Origin: Nemertoderma westbladi
Taxonomy: Eukaryota; Xenacoelomorpha; Nemertodermatida; Nemertodermatidae
DNA: 27,147 bases
Assembly: GCA_032718475.1 (NCBI GenBank)
Contig: JAUCBJ010003653.1
Coordinates: 1-27,147, forward strand
Reading direction: 5' to 3'
Numbering within the stretch: the stretch's first letter is position 1; each line of letters starts with the position of its first letter. The notes under the pieces are model-generated. The model had not been told where the DNA came from. It did no database searches and saw only the letters and a list, made by a program, of their open reading frames with translations. This document shows, piece after piece, positions 16,778-26,196 of this stretch. Both the position numbers and the translations under genes were made by a program.

Positions 16778-19399
16778 TTACGTTATGGAGTCCCTTGATA
16801 TTTGTCGGATTAGGGAAGTGGTCGTAGGAAGAGTATCTTGCCTTCCATAGTTTCCGGACAGTTGTCGGTCTCTTTCTAGTAAATATAAACAACCAGATGG
16901 GCGCTTGAGTTGTTGTGTTACTTTCTCCGCTCCCTTGGCCTGTCTAATCTCAGCCGGTTTAAGGTGGGGAGGCCATTCATCTTCTTTACTTAGGAAGTCG
17001 GGTTCACCTAACCAGTCTGGAGTATCTGTCAGTTCTTGAGGAGTTGCTCCTCTGGAGGCGATGTTGGCTAGATTAATCGTCTCGGGGCAATGTCTCCATT
17101 GATCTACATTGGAGTTGATGTCGTCATTATCTGAGGAGTATGGTCTTCCCTCAGTTGGATCGTCTAACTCACTGCTCTCATCTTCCCATTCTCTTACTTG
17201 ATATACCTGATCTTTCGGTAATCTTTCCATGAGAGTTCTACGGGAAGGGCCAGTAAAGTACCAACCCACTCTAGTTCTTCCCGCATAAGCTTGTAGTGGT
17301 TGCGGTTGAGCAGGCCGTTTCTCCAATGTCTCGAGCGCTTCATGCGCATTTTGACCGATGAGTATTTGGACTCCAGGGTAATCGGTGTTGAATCTAGGTA
17401 TTTCAAGCTGCTGGGTGAAATCGTTCTCATCCCAGTTATAAGGTTCCACTTGGCTGGTAGCGAAGTTCTTTATCGCTACCATTTTTACTGACCTTATGCT
17501 GTGTTCTCCTAGTTCATCCTGGGGGGTGGACAACGCGCCTACATAATAATCCGCTATTACGGTAGATTTCCAAACCTGCATAATTCCTGACATGTTTAGC
17601 TTAGTTCGGAACTTGGGTTGTCCAGCAAAGATGTCTTCGGCTAGTTCTTTGTCGATGAATGTTCCTGTACTACCGGAGTCAAGGAGGGCGTTCACTATAT
17701 AACACCTTGTAGGTCCGTGGACCCTTAACTGTACTACAGGAAATTCTCGGATTCCTACATTGGAAGTTGGTGCTTTCCAAGATGGTTGTCTGTCAGAAGT
17801 AGTTAGGGGGAGCTCGCTGTCGGTGTCCTTTTCATACGTAAGTGCTCGATACACTGCAGTATTTGTCAGGTAACAGGATTCGTTTTCGTCGGAGAATTCG
17901 TCCGTATAGAATCCTTCCATCTCAGAACTTTGGTCAGTGTCGTTCACATTACTGAATTGGACATGTAGTTCGGACTCACTTACCTGACTCGGGCTGTTTC
18001 TTTCGAATTCGGTGTGCAACAAAGTATGATGTTTCGCGCCGCACTTCGCACACCTTGCGTCGGAGTAACAGGTTCGCCGTTGGTGTCCTCGTCTGAGACA
18101 ATTATAACACAACCGCTTATCCCACATGACTTCACGTCTATCCTTTAATGATTTCTTTAGGAATTCATTACACACATTTAAACGGTGGGGCCCGTCGCAC
18201 AACACACATTTGGGCTTGATGTTACTTACTTTAACATGTGCTGTGTGGTGCACGCTCGTTCTTTCCTCGGGCTTTCTTCCGTGAATTCTTTTAGGAGACG
18301 TGGGAGGAGTTTTTCTTACCTGTTCTCTCCTGTCATTGGTTCGAGACTTGAATTTACTTACGTCCTTAGGCGTTGTGTTGTCATAGTAAGATCTTTCAGT
18401 GTCTTTCCCGCTGTCTTCCTCTCGAGAAGTCTGGCTTTCGTCGTCGTCTGTATAACACACTGGTATTACCTTTCTCCTAGAAACGGGTTTCTCACTTACC
18501 TTATTTTCCGGTGTCTTCTCTCTGGACTGCTTTAGGAGCTGTAGTTTTACCTCGCTATCCAAGAATGACATGAGATCAGCCATGGTAGGGTCTCGTCGTT
18601 GTTGCTCCATCATATATAATACTTTCTTGTCCCAGCGTGTACCTACTCCACCCTTTGGCAGAGTTGATGCTAAGGCTCCTACAACCATAGAATTCTGGTA
18701 TTCATGAGACTTACCTAACCAATCTAGCTGTCTACAGATCTCCTGAATTTCGTCGGAAAACTCTATAATCTCGCTGCTAAGAAACTTTCGGGGCGCCATT
18801 AATTTTGCATACAAATACCTAGCTATGTTATTCCTATTACCATACCTGATGTTTAATGTATCCCAAACTTGTCTTAATCCATCTGGATGTCCAATAAACT
18901 TTAACGCCATTAACTTGGGAGATCCTTCCAAGCACTCGATGAGGAATCTAAGTTTCTCTCCGTTAGATAGCACAGAGTTCTGTATGTTATCTTTGTAATA
19001 TTCATTAAAAGGTAACCATTTCATCTCATCTCCATTGAACTTGACGATCTCTCCCATCTTTACCGCTTGACGGGCTTCCGTTCTAGCCATTTGACGCGTA
19101 AAACTTTCTTGGGCCATCGTATTATTTAATATCGAGTTATCGGTATATAAATTTCTCGGATTATTATCAAGTCTATATGGAATATCACTGTCAACAGGTT
19201 TATAATTACCCTTAATAGGGTTTACTATAGGAGTTTCTACTTCACTAGCAGTATAGATGCGTGTAGGCTCCACACCTTGCGCATGAGATACTTCAGACCT
19301 AACAGGTTGACACATTGTTACAGGGGGTGGTGGTATACCTCTTTGTGTATTTACTAATTTATCGCGTTCTAATGCGATACTTTGCTGCACTTCTTGCAA
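16778..19399 (-). CDS. BEL/Pao-like gag (DUF1759-like), zinc knuckles and aspartic protease, with RT/RNase H deleted
   Basis: Residues are numbered from 19399; the frame really opens 11 codons earlier, right after the gag TAA. A coiled-coil start is followed by a DUF1759-like region at about 118-295 (KFNGDEMKWLPFNEYYKD, LIECLEGSPKLMALKFIG). Zinc knuckles follow: C398-C401-H405-C410, C431-C434-H439-C444 and C450-C453-H457-H462. The DUF1758-like retropepsin has its active site at D574 (ALLDSGSTGTFID) and ends near RVGWYFTGP (710-718). In BEL elements RT and RNase H come next. Here a short acidic linker (735-765) leads straight to WRHCPETINLANIASRG and then PDWLGEPDFL, the motif that normally follows RNase H. 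The frame ends soon after, without integrase. The polyprotein could still assemble and self-cleave but cannot reverse transcribe. Confidence 0.85.
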   Translation of the reverse strand: MQEVQQSIALERDKLVNTQRGIPPPPVTMCQPVRSEVSHAQGVEPTRIYTASEVETPIVNPIKGNYKPVDSDIPYRLDNNPRNLYTDNSILNNTMAQESFTRQMARTEARQAVKMGEIVKFNGDEMKWLPFNEYYKDNIQNSVLSNGEKLRFLIECLEGSPKLMALKFIGHPDGLRQVWDTLNIRYGNRNNIARYLYAKLMAPRKFLSSEIIEFSDEIQEICRQLDWLGKSHEYQNSMVVGALASTLPKGGVGTRWDKKVLYMMEQQRRDPTMADLMSFLDSEVKLQLLKQSREKTPENKVSEKPVSRRKVIPVCYTDDDESQTSREEDSGKDTERSYYDNTTPKDVSKFKSRTNDRREQVRKTPPTSPKRIHGRKPEERTSVHHTAHVKVSNIKPKCVLCDGPHRLNVCNEFLKKSLKDRREVMWDKRLCYNCLRRGHQRRTCYSDARCAKCGAKHHTLLHTEFERNSPSQVSESELHVQFSNVNDTDQSSEMEGFYTDEFSDENESCYLTNTAVYRALTYEKDTDSELPLTTSDRQPSWKAPTSNVGIREFPVVQLRVHGPTRCYIVNALLDSGSTGTFIDKELAEDIFAGQPKFRTKLNMSGIMQVWKSTVIADYYVGALSTPQDELGEHSIRSVKMVAIKNFATSQVEPYNWDENDFTQQLEIPRFNTDYPGVQILIGQNAHEALETLEKRPAQPQPLQAYAGRTRVGWYFTGPSRRTLMERLPKDQVYQVREWEDESSELDDPTEGRPYSSDNDDINSNVDQWRHCPETINLANIASRGATPQELTDTPDWLGEPDFLSKEDEWPPHLKPAEIRQAKGAEKVTQQLKRPSGCLYLLERDRQLSGNYGRQDTLPTTTSLIRQISRDSIT

Positions 19400-19432
19400 C
19401 TCTAACCTACTTTCCCTTACTGTGCCCTTGAA

Positions 19433-19435
19433 TTA
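19433..19435 (-). other. In-frame TAA between the two long ORFs of the LTR element
   Basis: The context is CAG TAA TTC AAG. Both flanking ORFs share one frame (2,049 bp, 683 codons, between the two listed starts), so only this codon interrupts an open frame of about 1,556 sense codons. It is either a readthrough site or a single nonsense change (for example CAA to TAA). The context is not a classic readthrough signal. Confidence 0.6.
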
Positions 19436-21448
19436 CTGAACAGTCTCCTGCATCTGCCCGAGCAGGAGATCCATCCCCCGTCGTCTCTCATCCACCCACT
19501 CGACCGCCGAAGCGGGAGCCGCCAACGTTGTAGCGGGCGGACGAGGGACAACGGGTGACAAATCATTAATTTTTCGCTCGGAGTCAGGGACATGAACATT
19601 TTCAGGGGTGGTTCTGTGGGGCACAGGTAGCTTAGTGCTGTGCAGAGGGAATTTAGAGGTAGGTTCTGGGAGCACAGGTGTCTCTATCACCGAAGGGGTG
19701 ATTTCAAGAACAGGCCTAATTATTTCAGGCTCATCTACTATAGTAGGGAGTCTTTCTATTTTAATTATTTGGTCTGTGGGTTCTGCACTACCTAAGTCTG
19801 TGTTAGTTAGTTGCCTTCTAACAGCTGGGGGCAAATCAGGCAATTTGTGACGGTGAGATGTTCTTCTACGCCTACTTAGACGAGATCTATTTCCTCCGCC
19901 TTCAGGATCGGTGGTATCGCCTTCCTCAGATGATGTATAACCTTGTCTTTTGGGAGTAGATTGATTCATCATCTGCATATTACTAGCTGTTAACTGTTTA
20001 TTAAAGTTGTCTTGCCTCTCTTGAAGATTTTCCAACTCTAGTTGGGCAGTCTCTTCAGACGCTCTCCGTTCTGCTTCTGCCACTGCCTCTGCCGCTGCCA
20101 CTGCCGCTTTTCTTTCCGCTTCGGCCGCTGCCACTGCCGCTTTTCTTTCCGCTTCTGCCTCTGCCGCTGCCGCTGCTGCCTTTCTTTCCGCTTCTGCTTC
20201 TGCCGCTGCCGTTGCCGCTGCCGCTTTTCTTTCCGCTTCTGCCGCTGCCACTGCTGCTGCCACTGCCGCTGTCTTTCTGTCTTCTATACGTTTTTTCTTT
20301 ACTTGTTCGTCTTGAACCTTAGCGATGCGGATGCTTTCATTGAATTTAGCTTGGTTCGCAGCTAACCTATCCACATCAATTGCGTCCAACACAAGCTTGG
20401 CTCCTTCACTATTAGGGCTAAGTCCATCCAGCCGTCTCCTCAACTCTTTGTCACCTACAAAGCGTTGATAGTCTGACAGATAGATGTCAATAGCATCCCT
20501 CTTATGCGGTTTCTCTGCTGTCGCTTCACTTTCCACTTGGGAAAAGGTGGCGTCTGTTGATTCTCCAAGGGTTGAGCGCTCATCTAACTGAGATTTCCAC
20601 GGGGCAGTTCTTTGAACTTGGAGACTCACCCGTTGAAACCAAGTCTTTACGGCAACTTGCAACGACGTGTCTTGTCTTCTTTTAGAAGCCTCCTCAAAGG
20701 CCGATAAGATTAGCCTGATTCGTAGGATTCTTTCTCTAACTTGATAAAGCAGCTGTCCCTGCTCTTGAGGTCCTTGGGGTTGTTGAAACAGTTGTTCTTT
20801 TAATCGCTCCATAGAGCTGAAGAGTCCCTGTACGTATCCTGCTGCTGACCTCTTCCACACAGCTGGATCGATGGTTTCCTTGGTTACTCCCATCCTGTGT
20901 ATGTCTTCCCAGGCAGCTTCTGATAAATCAAACGGGAGTCCGGGTCCGGGGAAGTTCCATTGCGACTCGACAATAGACTTCAGTTCTTCCCTTGTGTATC
21001 CCGCATAACTATCTTTAGTCGATCGCTTATTTCTCGCCCAATCGATCTGGTGTTCTTCCACCGCAATCAATAACCTAGTGAGTACGGCTGCAGGAAGGAT
21101 GAGAAGGGGATCCGAATAAACCGCATCCGTCATCTTTGCTCCGCGCTCGGGTGTCAGCTCTACAGTATCCTCACTACTGGAGCTGTCGGGCCGTTGAGAA
21201 ATAAGTTCTTGGCTCGCGGGTTGTTGCTGTTCCGCTGCTTCTTGGTCCCGCTTGACCTGAGCTCGAGTGCCTATGATAGACCTACGATGTTGGACTAGCC
21301 TAGGGTCTGATATTACTACGGGAGGGATGATCTTTCTTACAGTAGGAGGTGAGTTGAACTTCGGTCCTACACGTTCCACACTCCTGTCTGGGTCACATAT
21401 GGTTGTATCTAGGAGACTGTCTGACAGGTTTTGCTTTGTGTCAGACAT
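19433..21448 (-). CDS. Gag-like N-terminal ORF with alanine-rich coiled coil
   Basis: This is a 671-residue ORF starting MSDTKQNLSDSL at 21448. Residues 100-330 are mixed helical sequence (DPLLILPAAVLTRLLIAVEE, QLLYQVRERILRIRL), probably a structural domain. At about 390-480 there is an imperfect tandem repeat of AEAERKAA-type units predicted to form a long helix, then a basic patch (RSRLSRRRRTSHRHK) and a Pro-rich C-terminus. It ends with another helix (RRGMDLLLGQMQETVQ) at a TAA. The next codons (FKGTVRESRLELQEVQQS) continue in frame and as the same helix into the downstream gag/protease ORF, so both probably form one gag-pol polyprotein. I know no exact counterpart of this N-terminal extension. 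Confidence 0.7.
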   Translation of the reverse strand: MSDTKQNLSDSLLDTTICDPDRSVERVGPKFNSPPTVRKIIPPVVISDPRLVQHRRSIIGTRAQVKRDQEAAEQQQPASQELISQRPDSSSSEDTVELTPERGAKMTDAVYSDPLLILPAAVLTRLLIAVEEHQIDWARNKRSTKDSYAGYTREELKSIVESQWNFPGPGLPFDLSEAAWEDIHRMGVTKETIDPAVWKRSAAGYVQGLFSSMERLKEQLFQQPQGPQEQGQLLYQVRERILRIRLILSAFEEASKRRQDTSLQVAVKTWFQRVSLQVQRTAPWKSQLDERSTLGESTDATFSQVESEATAEKPHKRDAIDIYLSDYQRFVGDKELRRRLDGLSPNSEGAKLVLDAIDVDRLAANQAKFNESIRIAKVQDEQVKKKRIEDRKTAAVAAAVAAAEAERKAAAATAAAEAEAERKAAAAAAEAEAERKAAVAAAEAERKAAVAAAEAVAEAERRASEETAQLELENLQERQDNFNKQLTASNMQMMNQSTPKRQGYTSSEEGDTTDPEGGGNRSRLSRRRRTSHRHKLPDLPPAVRRQLTNTDLGSAEPTDQIIKIERLPTIVDEPEIIRPVLEITPSVIETPVLPEPTSKFPLHSTKLPVPHRTTPENVHVPDSERKINDLSPVVPRPPATTLAAPASAVEWVDERRRGMDLLLGQMQETVQ
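20060..20275 (-). repeat. Coding repeat, GCxGCxGAAxGGAAAG-type units
   Basis: Imperfect tandem units (plus strand: GCCGCTGCCACTGCCGC and TTTTCTTTCCGCTTC) encode the alanine-rich helix of the gag-like ORF. Unit lengths vary in steps of 3, so the frame is kept. Confidence 0.75.
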
Positions 21449-23632
21449 GTTGGTTTGTACAGTTGAATGCTTACTGCTATATTACAGTTTAAGCAAGTCT
21501 AGTAATTCAGTATCACCGTTAGCCTAGTAATTAATTACCGATACTGCTACTCAGTGTAGCGTGATATATATATAATATATTAGAATACCGGTATGCTTAT
21601 AGTATATATAAGTATTATTACAGACTAGGTTTGTCACAGAATACCGGTAGGTAATTTCAGCACAAATATATATAAATATATAATAGGCCTATCGTGAATA
21701 CCGGTATGCAGCTTACACTTATAGTATATATAAGTATAATTATGAACTAGAATTAATTACAGAATACCGGTATAATTTCAGCCTAAAATTTATAGAAATA
21801 AATATAATAAGCCTATGGTAAATACCGGTATGTCAATTATTTTAAATAATTGAATTTCTGAATTTTTAGGGATTACTTGGTTACTTTGCTTTACTTGATT
21901 ACCGTTATTTAAGCAGTAGTCCAACTGATATTTAGACCTAATTGTTGTGTGACAGGCCTACTATTTTATAAATCGGTTTGAGTTGATTTATAATATATAT
22001 ACCCCTATAATGGGTTTTTGTCAATATTTGAAATAAATGTTATTATTTCTGGGGGGAGTCACTACACAGAAGCTGTGCGCTCTCAGTGAAGTGCTACTTG
22101 TTGGACACTAAAACAAATAATTCTAATTTACCTAAGTTACTTAATACTACAAATTACATACAATTTGGGTGAGATTACAATCTCTAAATAAACACAAAAA
22201 TTACAAGTACGAATTTTTAGGGTAATTTTACAAGAAGTCTACAAACCAGCCTAACAAAGGGTTAGAATATCTGGTTATTACAACGGACAGGTTACTACGG
22301 TATTTGAAAATAATAAGTAGTAGTAAATATACTGCGTTGTCCAGATAGAAAAATACCACCGTCTGACGACTTATAGCCGTATCGCTATAAGTACTACGTT
22401 ATGTATCACGGAGTGTTCCTACCTAGAAGTTAATTACCGCGGTCTACCAGAACCAACGTGCCTATTAACCACTTTACAACACAAATATACTGCCTACACA
22501 CTAATCACCTTCGGAAAGCACTGTACACTAAACCCTAAATTAGGTACAAGTACTTATATAACAAATAACCAGCAGTTAGAAATACTTGTACAGCTAAAGG
22601 AACCACGGTATCTGCCGGAGTGACCAAAGCATAAAATCTCCAGTCTTTACCTACGCCAAGCAGCCCTGATGTAGTACCGGGGTTAGTTTAACTATAACGG
22701 TATATATAACAAGCACAATTACTGTAGGAATAAACTTGGGGATATGAAGGTTGCGAATCATCGCATAAACTCTGAATAATAAATATTACGCTACGCGTAC
22801 AGACTACTCAAACAAAATGCAGACCAAATGATGACAGACTACTATCAAGCCCAAACAAACTACGGTATATGCAGACTCCGAAATGGTTAGTTAGTATGCG
22901 TTCTAACCGAGTAGTACGACTTATTCTTTCGAGGGGGTTTACCTCACAGCTCTGGAAGCCCCTACGTTCCCAACTGGCACTTTATCGGACATACACTCTA
23001 CACATACCGAAATCTCTCAAGACCTAACAACAGCCAGACAAAATCCAGCCTACAAATTATCTAAGTAAGAAATATTACGCTACCCGTACAAACTACACAA
23101 ACAAAGTACAGACCAAACGCTGGCAGACTACTATCAAGCCTAAATAAACTACAGTATATGCAGACTCCGAAATGGTTAGTTAGTATGCATTCTAACCGAG
23201 TAGTACGACTTATTCTTTCGAGGGGGTTCACCTCACAGCACTGGCAGCCCCTACTTTCCTAACTAGTACTTTTTCGGACATACGCTCTACACACACTACA
23301 GTCCCTTCAGACTTAACAACAGTCAGACAACAGTCCAGCCTACAAATTGTCTGTACAATCTGAGCAGGCTTACACGCCTTCTGCTCAATATTGGCCTACA
23401 AATAAATAAACTTGACAGAAATAAGTAAAATCTCAATAAAAAACCAGGGCGGGCCCTCCCTGATTCAATATTAAGGCCTACCGGTATATAATTATCAAAT
23501 TCGAATAATACTGCTGTACCTGTACTGCTGTAGGTACCGGTCCGGGTGGTTAGGTAGTCAGGCCTACTAGGTACCGGTTGTCCGGTACTTCAGCTTTATT
23601 GCCTACTGCAATACAGAAGCTATATCTGTTAT
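21449..23632 (-). other. Long 5' leader of the LTR element with two tandem-repeat blocks
   Basis: This is the 2.2 kb between the 5' LTR and the gag-like ATG. A 289-bp unit is duplicated at 22782-23070 and 23071-about 23352 (shared words AATATTACGCTAC, ATGCAGACTCCGAAATGG and CGAGTAGTACGACTTATTC). A degenerate unit beginning AATACCGGTATG starts at 21584, 21697 and 21821. No ORF is supported. The primer-binding site should lie at 23632 and below on the minus strand; that sequence (ATAACAGATATAGC) does not start with TGG, and I recognise no tRNA match. Confidence 0.7.
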
Positions 23633-24818
23633 TGTTTGCGCTTTCAGACCTTTAGCAGTTTAACCTGCCAAATTGGGATGTCTTTTAGATGATAGATAGT
23701 CTTTAGCCTATGACAAGTATTTGATACACTACATTAGCCGAAACCAGTCTATGCGCGATCATTCAAACGCTGGATATACCCGGGAGACTGGATTCGGGAG
23801 CCTAACCGTATTGCGGGGTAGGCCTACTGTATTATTCGACTGATCGTAATATATATAATCTCTGACAAATATTATTCACTTTCGGGAAATATTAACAGTT
23901 CCTTTAGGACGTGGCGCTTTAAATATATAAACAGAGTTATGACTTAAACTAGACACAATGGGATGGCTATAGATTCACGTATATGGCGCATTCTTTAGGA
24001 GATGCTTCGTTATCAATCACGATCATACACAATACTGCACAATGCTGCACACTAATCTGCCGACCTTCACTAATTTTAGTCACATATAAGGAGAACGACA
24101 GACAATACGTGTAGGGCCTATAAAATAGCATTAGATTCACTTCAAACCACTTAATGTAAGTCGCAATTGTTATATGTAACCAGTCTCTCTAACCTTTAGT
24201 ATATCAAGAAGATTGGGGTGTCTGATTATTTATCAGTATTCCAAATATAATATTCCATCAACAAATATAATGAATAACCGACAGTAAAAGCAGTAAAATG
24301 TTTAAGGTATGAATGGTTATGAATGCAGAATTGGTATGAGATATGTTAAGTGAGTGAGTGAGTAAGATATGATAACAGATATACGTTCTATAATTAAGCC
24401 TACTAATGTTGGGCTAAAGACTGAAACACGGAGGTTCCAAAGCCGGTGTTCTTAGGCTGTGGACAAAATCACATACTGACTCAACTCCACGAGTTTCTAT
24501 ATACCATCTCCAACACAGAGGCAAAAAACGCTCTGATTGGTCGACCGAACAAAGAAGGAACAGAGAACAAAGAAAAGCTACACGTGTACAGCATCAGCTG
24601 TTAGCCGTCGTCATGGCAGCTACACTGTTTCAAGAGGATTTGGCGTATTGCGTCATAGAATTGCTAATTATGTCCGCTAAAGTACACATACAGAAGAAAT
24701 GGCTTTTATGTCCTCTAAAATACCAGTACAGTAAGGACACGGCCTTTTATGCCTGTTAAACCAACTACAGAGTACTTTACGGGGAAAATAACCGGCTAAT
24801 TCCGCAAAAGCCTTTACA
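23633..24818 (-). repeat. 5' LTR of the BEL/Pao-like element
   Basis: Near-identical to 12348-13532 (see that entry), starting TGTAAAGGC and ending GCAAACA on the coding strand. It carries the promoter for the minus-strand genes; a T/A-rich TATA-like word lies in the TTTATATATTTAAAG stretch (plus 23918-23935), a weak call. Confidence 0.9.
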
Positions 24819-25142
24819 GAGGGTGCTTTCCTATTTATCAGTACGTGTTCCGCTAATTTCCTATCTGGCCAGTCCTTGCATCGCCGGAGAATAGTTGTTG
24901 TGAACGGGTGGTCTGTATGTGTGTCGCTATGTTTGTGTGTGAAATGTGCGCCGACCGAGTTATCTTTCTTTCTGTTACGGTTACGGATGGCGTTGCGATG
25001 CTGCATGATGCGCCCCCTGACGGGTCCGACAGTTTCCCCTATATAGTCCTCAGGACATATGTTGCATTTGACATGATATACGATATTTTTCCTGATGCAG
25101 TTCTTAATACCATGGTGACATGTATAGCACTGGGTGTTGGGT
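24819..25142 (-). pseudogene. Penelope-like element, linker and GIY-YIG endonuclease fragment
   Basis: The minus strand reads a Cys/His linker (QCYTCHHGIKNC), then NIVYHVKCNICPEDYIGET, the GIY...YIG core (YIG codons at plus 25037-25045), then GRIMQHRNAIRN with the conserved Arg and His, NSVGAHF, and AEHVLINRKAPS with the catalytic-type Glu. This nuclease domain is diagnostic for Penelope-like elements. The frame is open throughout. It is cut on the right side by a LINE insertion and on the left by the BEL/Pao-like element. GAGGG at 24819-24823 is the target duplication of the latter, and GGGTGTTGGGT at 25132-25142 that of the LINE. Confidence 0.85.
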
Positions 25143-26196
25143 CAGTATACGATGGTTCGACAACATTTGTGTCTACTGTTGATGGTGACACAGAACCATT
25201 TGAAGTGTTATGGGGCGTCCTCCAAGGAGACACACTTGCACCATTCTTGTTCATTATTGTGGTTGACTATGTTCTACGCATGTCCTTAGATCATCATAAT
25301 GATGATGGGGTGATGATAACTCCACCTACTGGCTCCAGAAGTCGAGGAAATCCTGCCAAGTACCTAACTGATCTAGACTTTGCTGATGACTTAGGAGTAC
25401 TCTCAGAATCATTAGAGGGAGCCCAGCGGCTCCTCAGCTCATTAGAACATGCTGCTTCTAGTGTTGGTCTTTTTATTAACTCCAGAAAGACCAAAATTCT
25501 GACAGTTAACTTTGAAAGTCCTCAGCAAGTCTCTGATCGGATGAGCATAAGCTCAAAGGATGGTATGCTTGAGCATGTGGACGACTTCTGTTACCTGGGA
25601 TCATGGATCCGGAAGTCAGGTGAGGACCTTCGAATACGTAAGGGAAAGGCATGGGCAGCCTTGAATAGGCTTTCCAGGATTTGGAAGTCACCTAGAATTA
25701 ATCGGAAACTTAAGGTCCGATTATTTAGAGCAGCAGTAGTTCCAGTACTCCTCTACGGGAGTCCATGCTGGGCTCTAACAGCTGAGGACACCAAATCTCT
25801 GGATGGCACATTCACAAGAATGCTACGCCGGGTACATTGTGTCAAGTACAATGCACACATCCCCAACCAGACACTATATAACATTGGAGGTGTCTCATTG
25901 GTTCCCCCAAGCTTGACACTAGAACAAAATCGCCTCCGCTTTGCAGGACATTGCTTTCGCCGTGAGGACCAGCCAGTGCATAATCTTGTACTTTGGCAGC
26001 CTCATGGAGTGAATAAGCATGGAGGACAACCCATGACTTTCTTGAGACGCATCTTAAAGGACACTGGCCTTAAAGATGCGGATGATCTAGCAAATGTCAT
26101 GGGTGATAGGGAGTTGTGGCGGTGCAATTTTGTTGACAAGCCGGCACAGCATTCTTAAAAATGCAGCTGCAATGCAGCATGCCGATCCTAGTAGTA
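25143..26196 (+). mobile_element. LINE copy C, 5'-truncated, inserted in the Penelope-like element
   Basis: It is flanked by the 11-bp duplication GGGTGTTGGGT (25132-25142 and 26197-26207). The 3' end is CCTAGTAGTA after a 38-bp 3' UTR-like stretch, the same TAG tail as copy A. Removing it joins PLE RT sequence (PRCPALPNT) to PLE linker sequence (QCYTCHHG) in frame. It is the best-preserved copy of this family in the window. Confidence 0.85.
25145..26158 (+). CDS. LINE reverse transcriptase, C-terminal two thirds (no start)
   Basis: The frame is intact, about 337 codons. It holds the non-LTR RT motifs: GVLQGDTLAPFLFIIVVDY, LTDLDFADDLGVLS (catalytic FADD), INSRKTKILTVN, CYLGSWIRKS (YLG box), then the thumb region ALNRLSRIWKSP and VVPVLLYGSPCWAL, and a C-terminal RLRFAGHCFRRE/LVLWQPHG block found in many RTE- and CR1-like proteins. 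The clade is not resolved. The 5' truncation removed the endonuclease and the first RT motifs. The open frame extends upstream to 24908, but that part is antisense to the PLE endonuclease and not LINE. Confidence 0.85.
   Translation, partial: VYDGSTTFVSTVDGDTEPFEVLWGVLQGDTLAPFLFIIVVDYVLRMSLDHHNDDGVMITPPTGSRSRGNPAKYLTDLDFADDLGVLSESLEGAQRLLSSLEHAASSVGLFINSRKTKILTVNFESPQQVSDRMSISSKDGMLEHVDDFCYLGSWIRKSGEDLRIRKGKAWAALNRLSRIWKSPRINRKLKVRLFRAAVVPVLLYGSPCWALTAEDTKSLDGTFTRMLRRVHCVKYNAHIPNQTLYNIGGVSLVPPSLTLEQNRLRFAGHCFRREDQPVHNLVLWQPHGVNKHGGQPMTFLRRILKDTGLKDADDLANVMGDRELWRCNFVDKPAQHS

Larger units (their letters stand above)
12348..24818 (-). mobile_element. BEL/Pao-type LTR retrotransposon, 12.5 kb, lacking RT, RNase H and integrase
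   Basis: Two direct repeats of about 1,185 bp (12348-13532 and 23633-24818) are flanked by GAGGG. Internal genes lie on the minus strand, so the right repeat is the 5' LTR. The order along the element is: 5' LTR, a 2.2 kb leader with tandem repeats, a gag-like ORF (21448 to 19433), an in-frame TAA, a gag/zinc-knuckle/protease ORF (19399 to 16778), AT-rich non-coding DNA, an unrecognised cargo region (15335 to 13612), a short purine-rich tract and the 3' LTR. LTR identity of about 99 percent indicates recent insertion. Enzymes must have come from another element. The BEL/Pao assignment rests on the DUF1759-like gag, three CCHC/CCHH knuckles, DSGS protease and the post-RNase H motif. Confidence 0.85.

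Noticed and set aside
18185-18535. 116-codon plus-strand ORF
   Set aside because: Antisense of the zinc-knuckle region of the gag/protease ORF.
20042-20365. Cys/Arg/Phe-rich plus-strand ORF (107 codons)
   Set aside because: Reverse strand of the alanine-rich coding repeat; the cysteines come from GCA/GCC codons read backwards.
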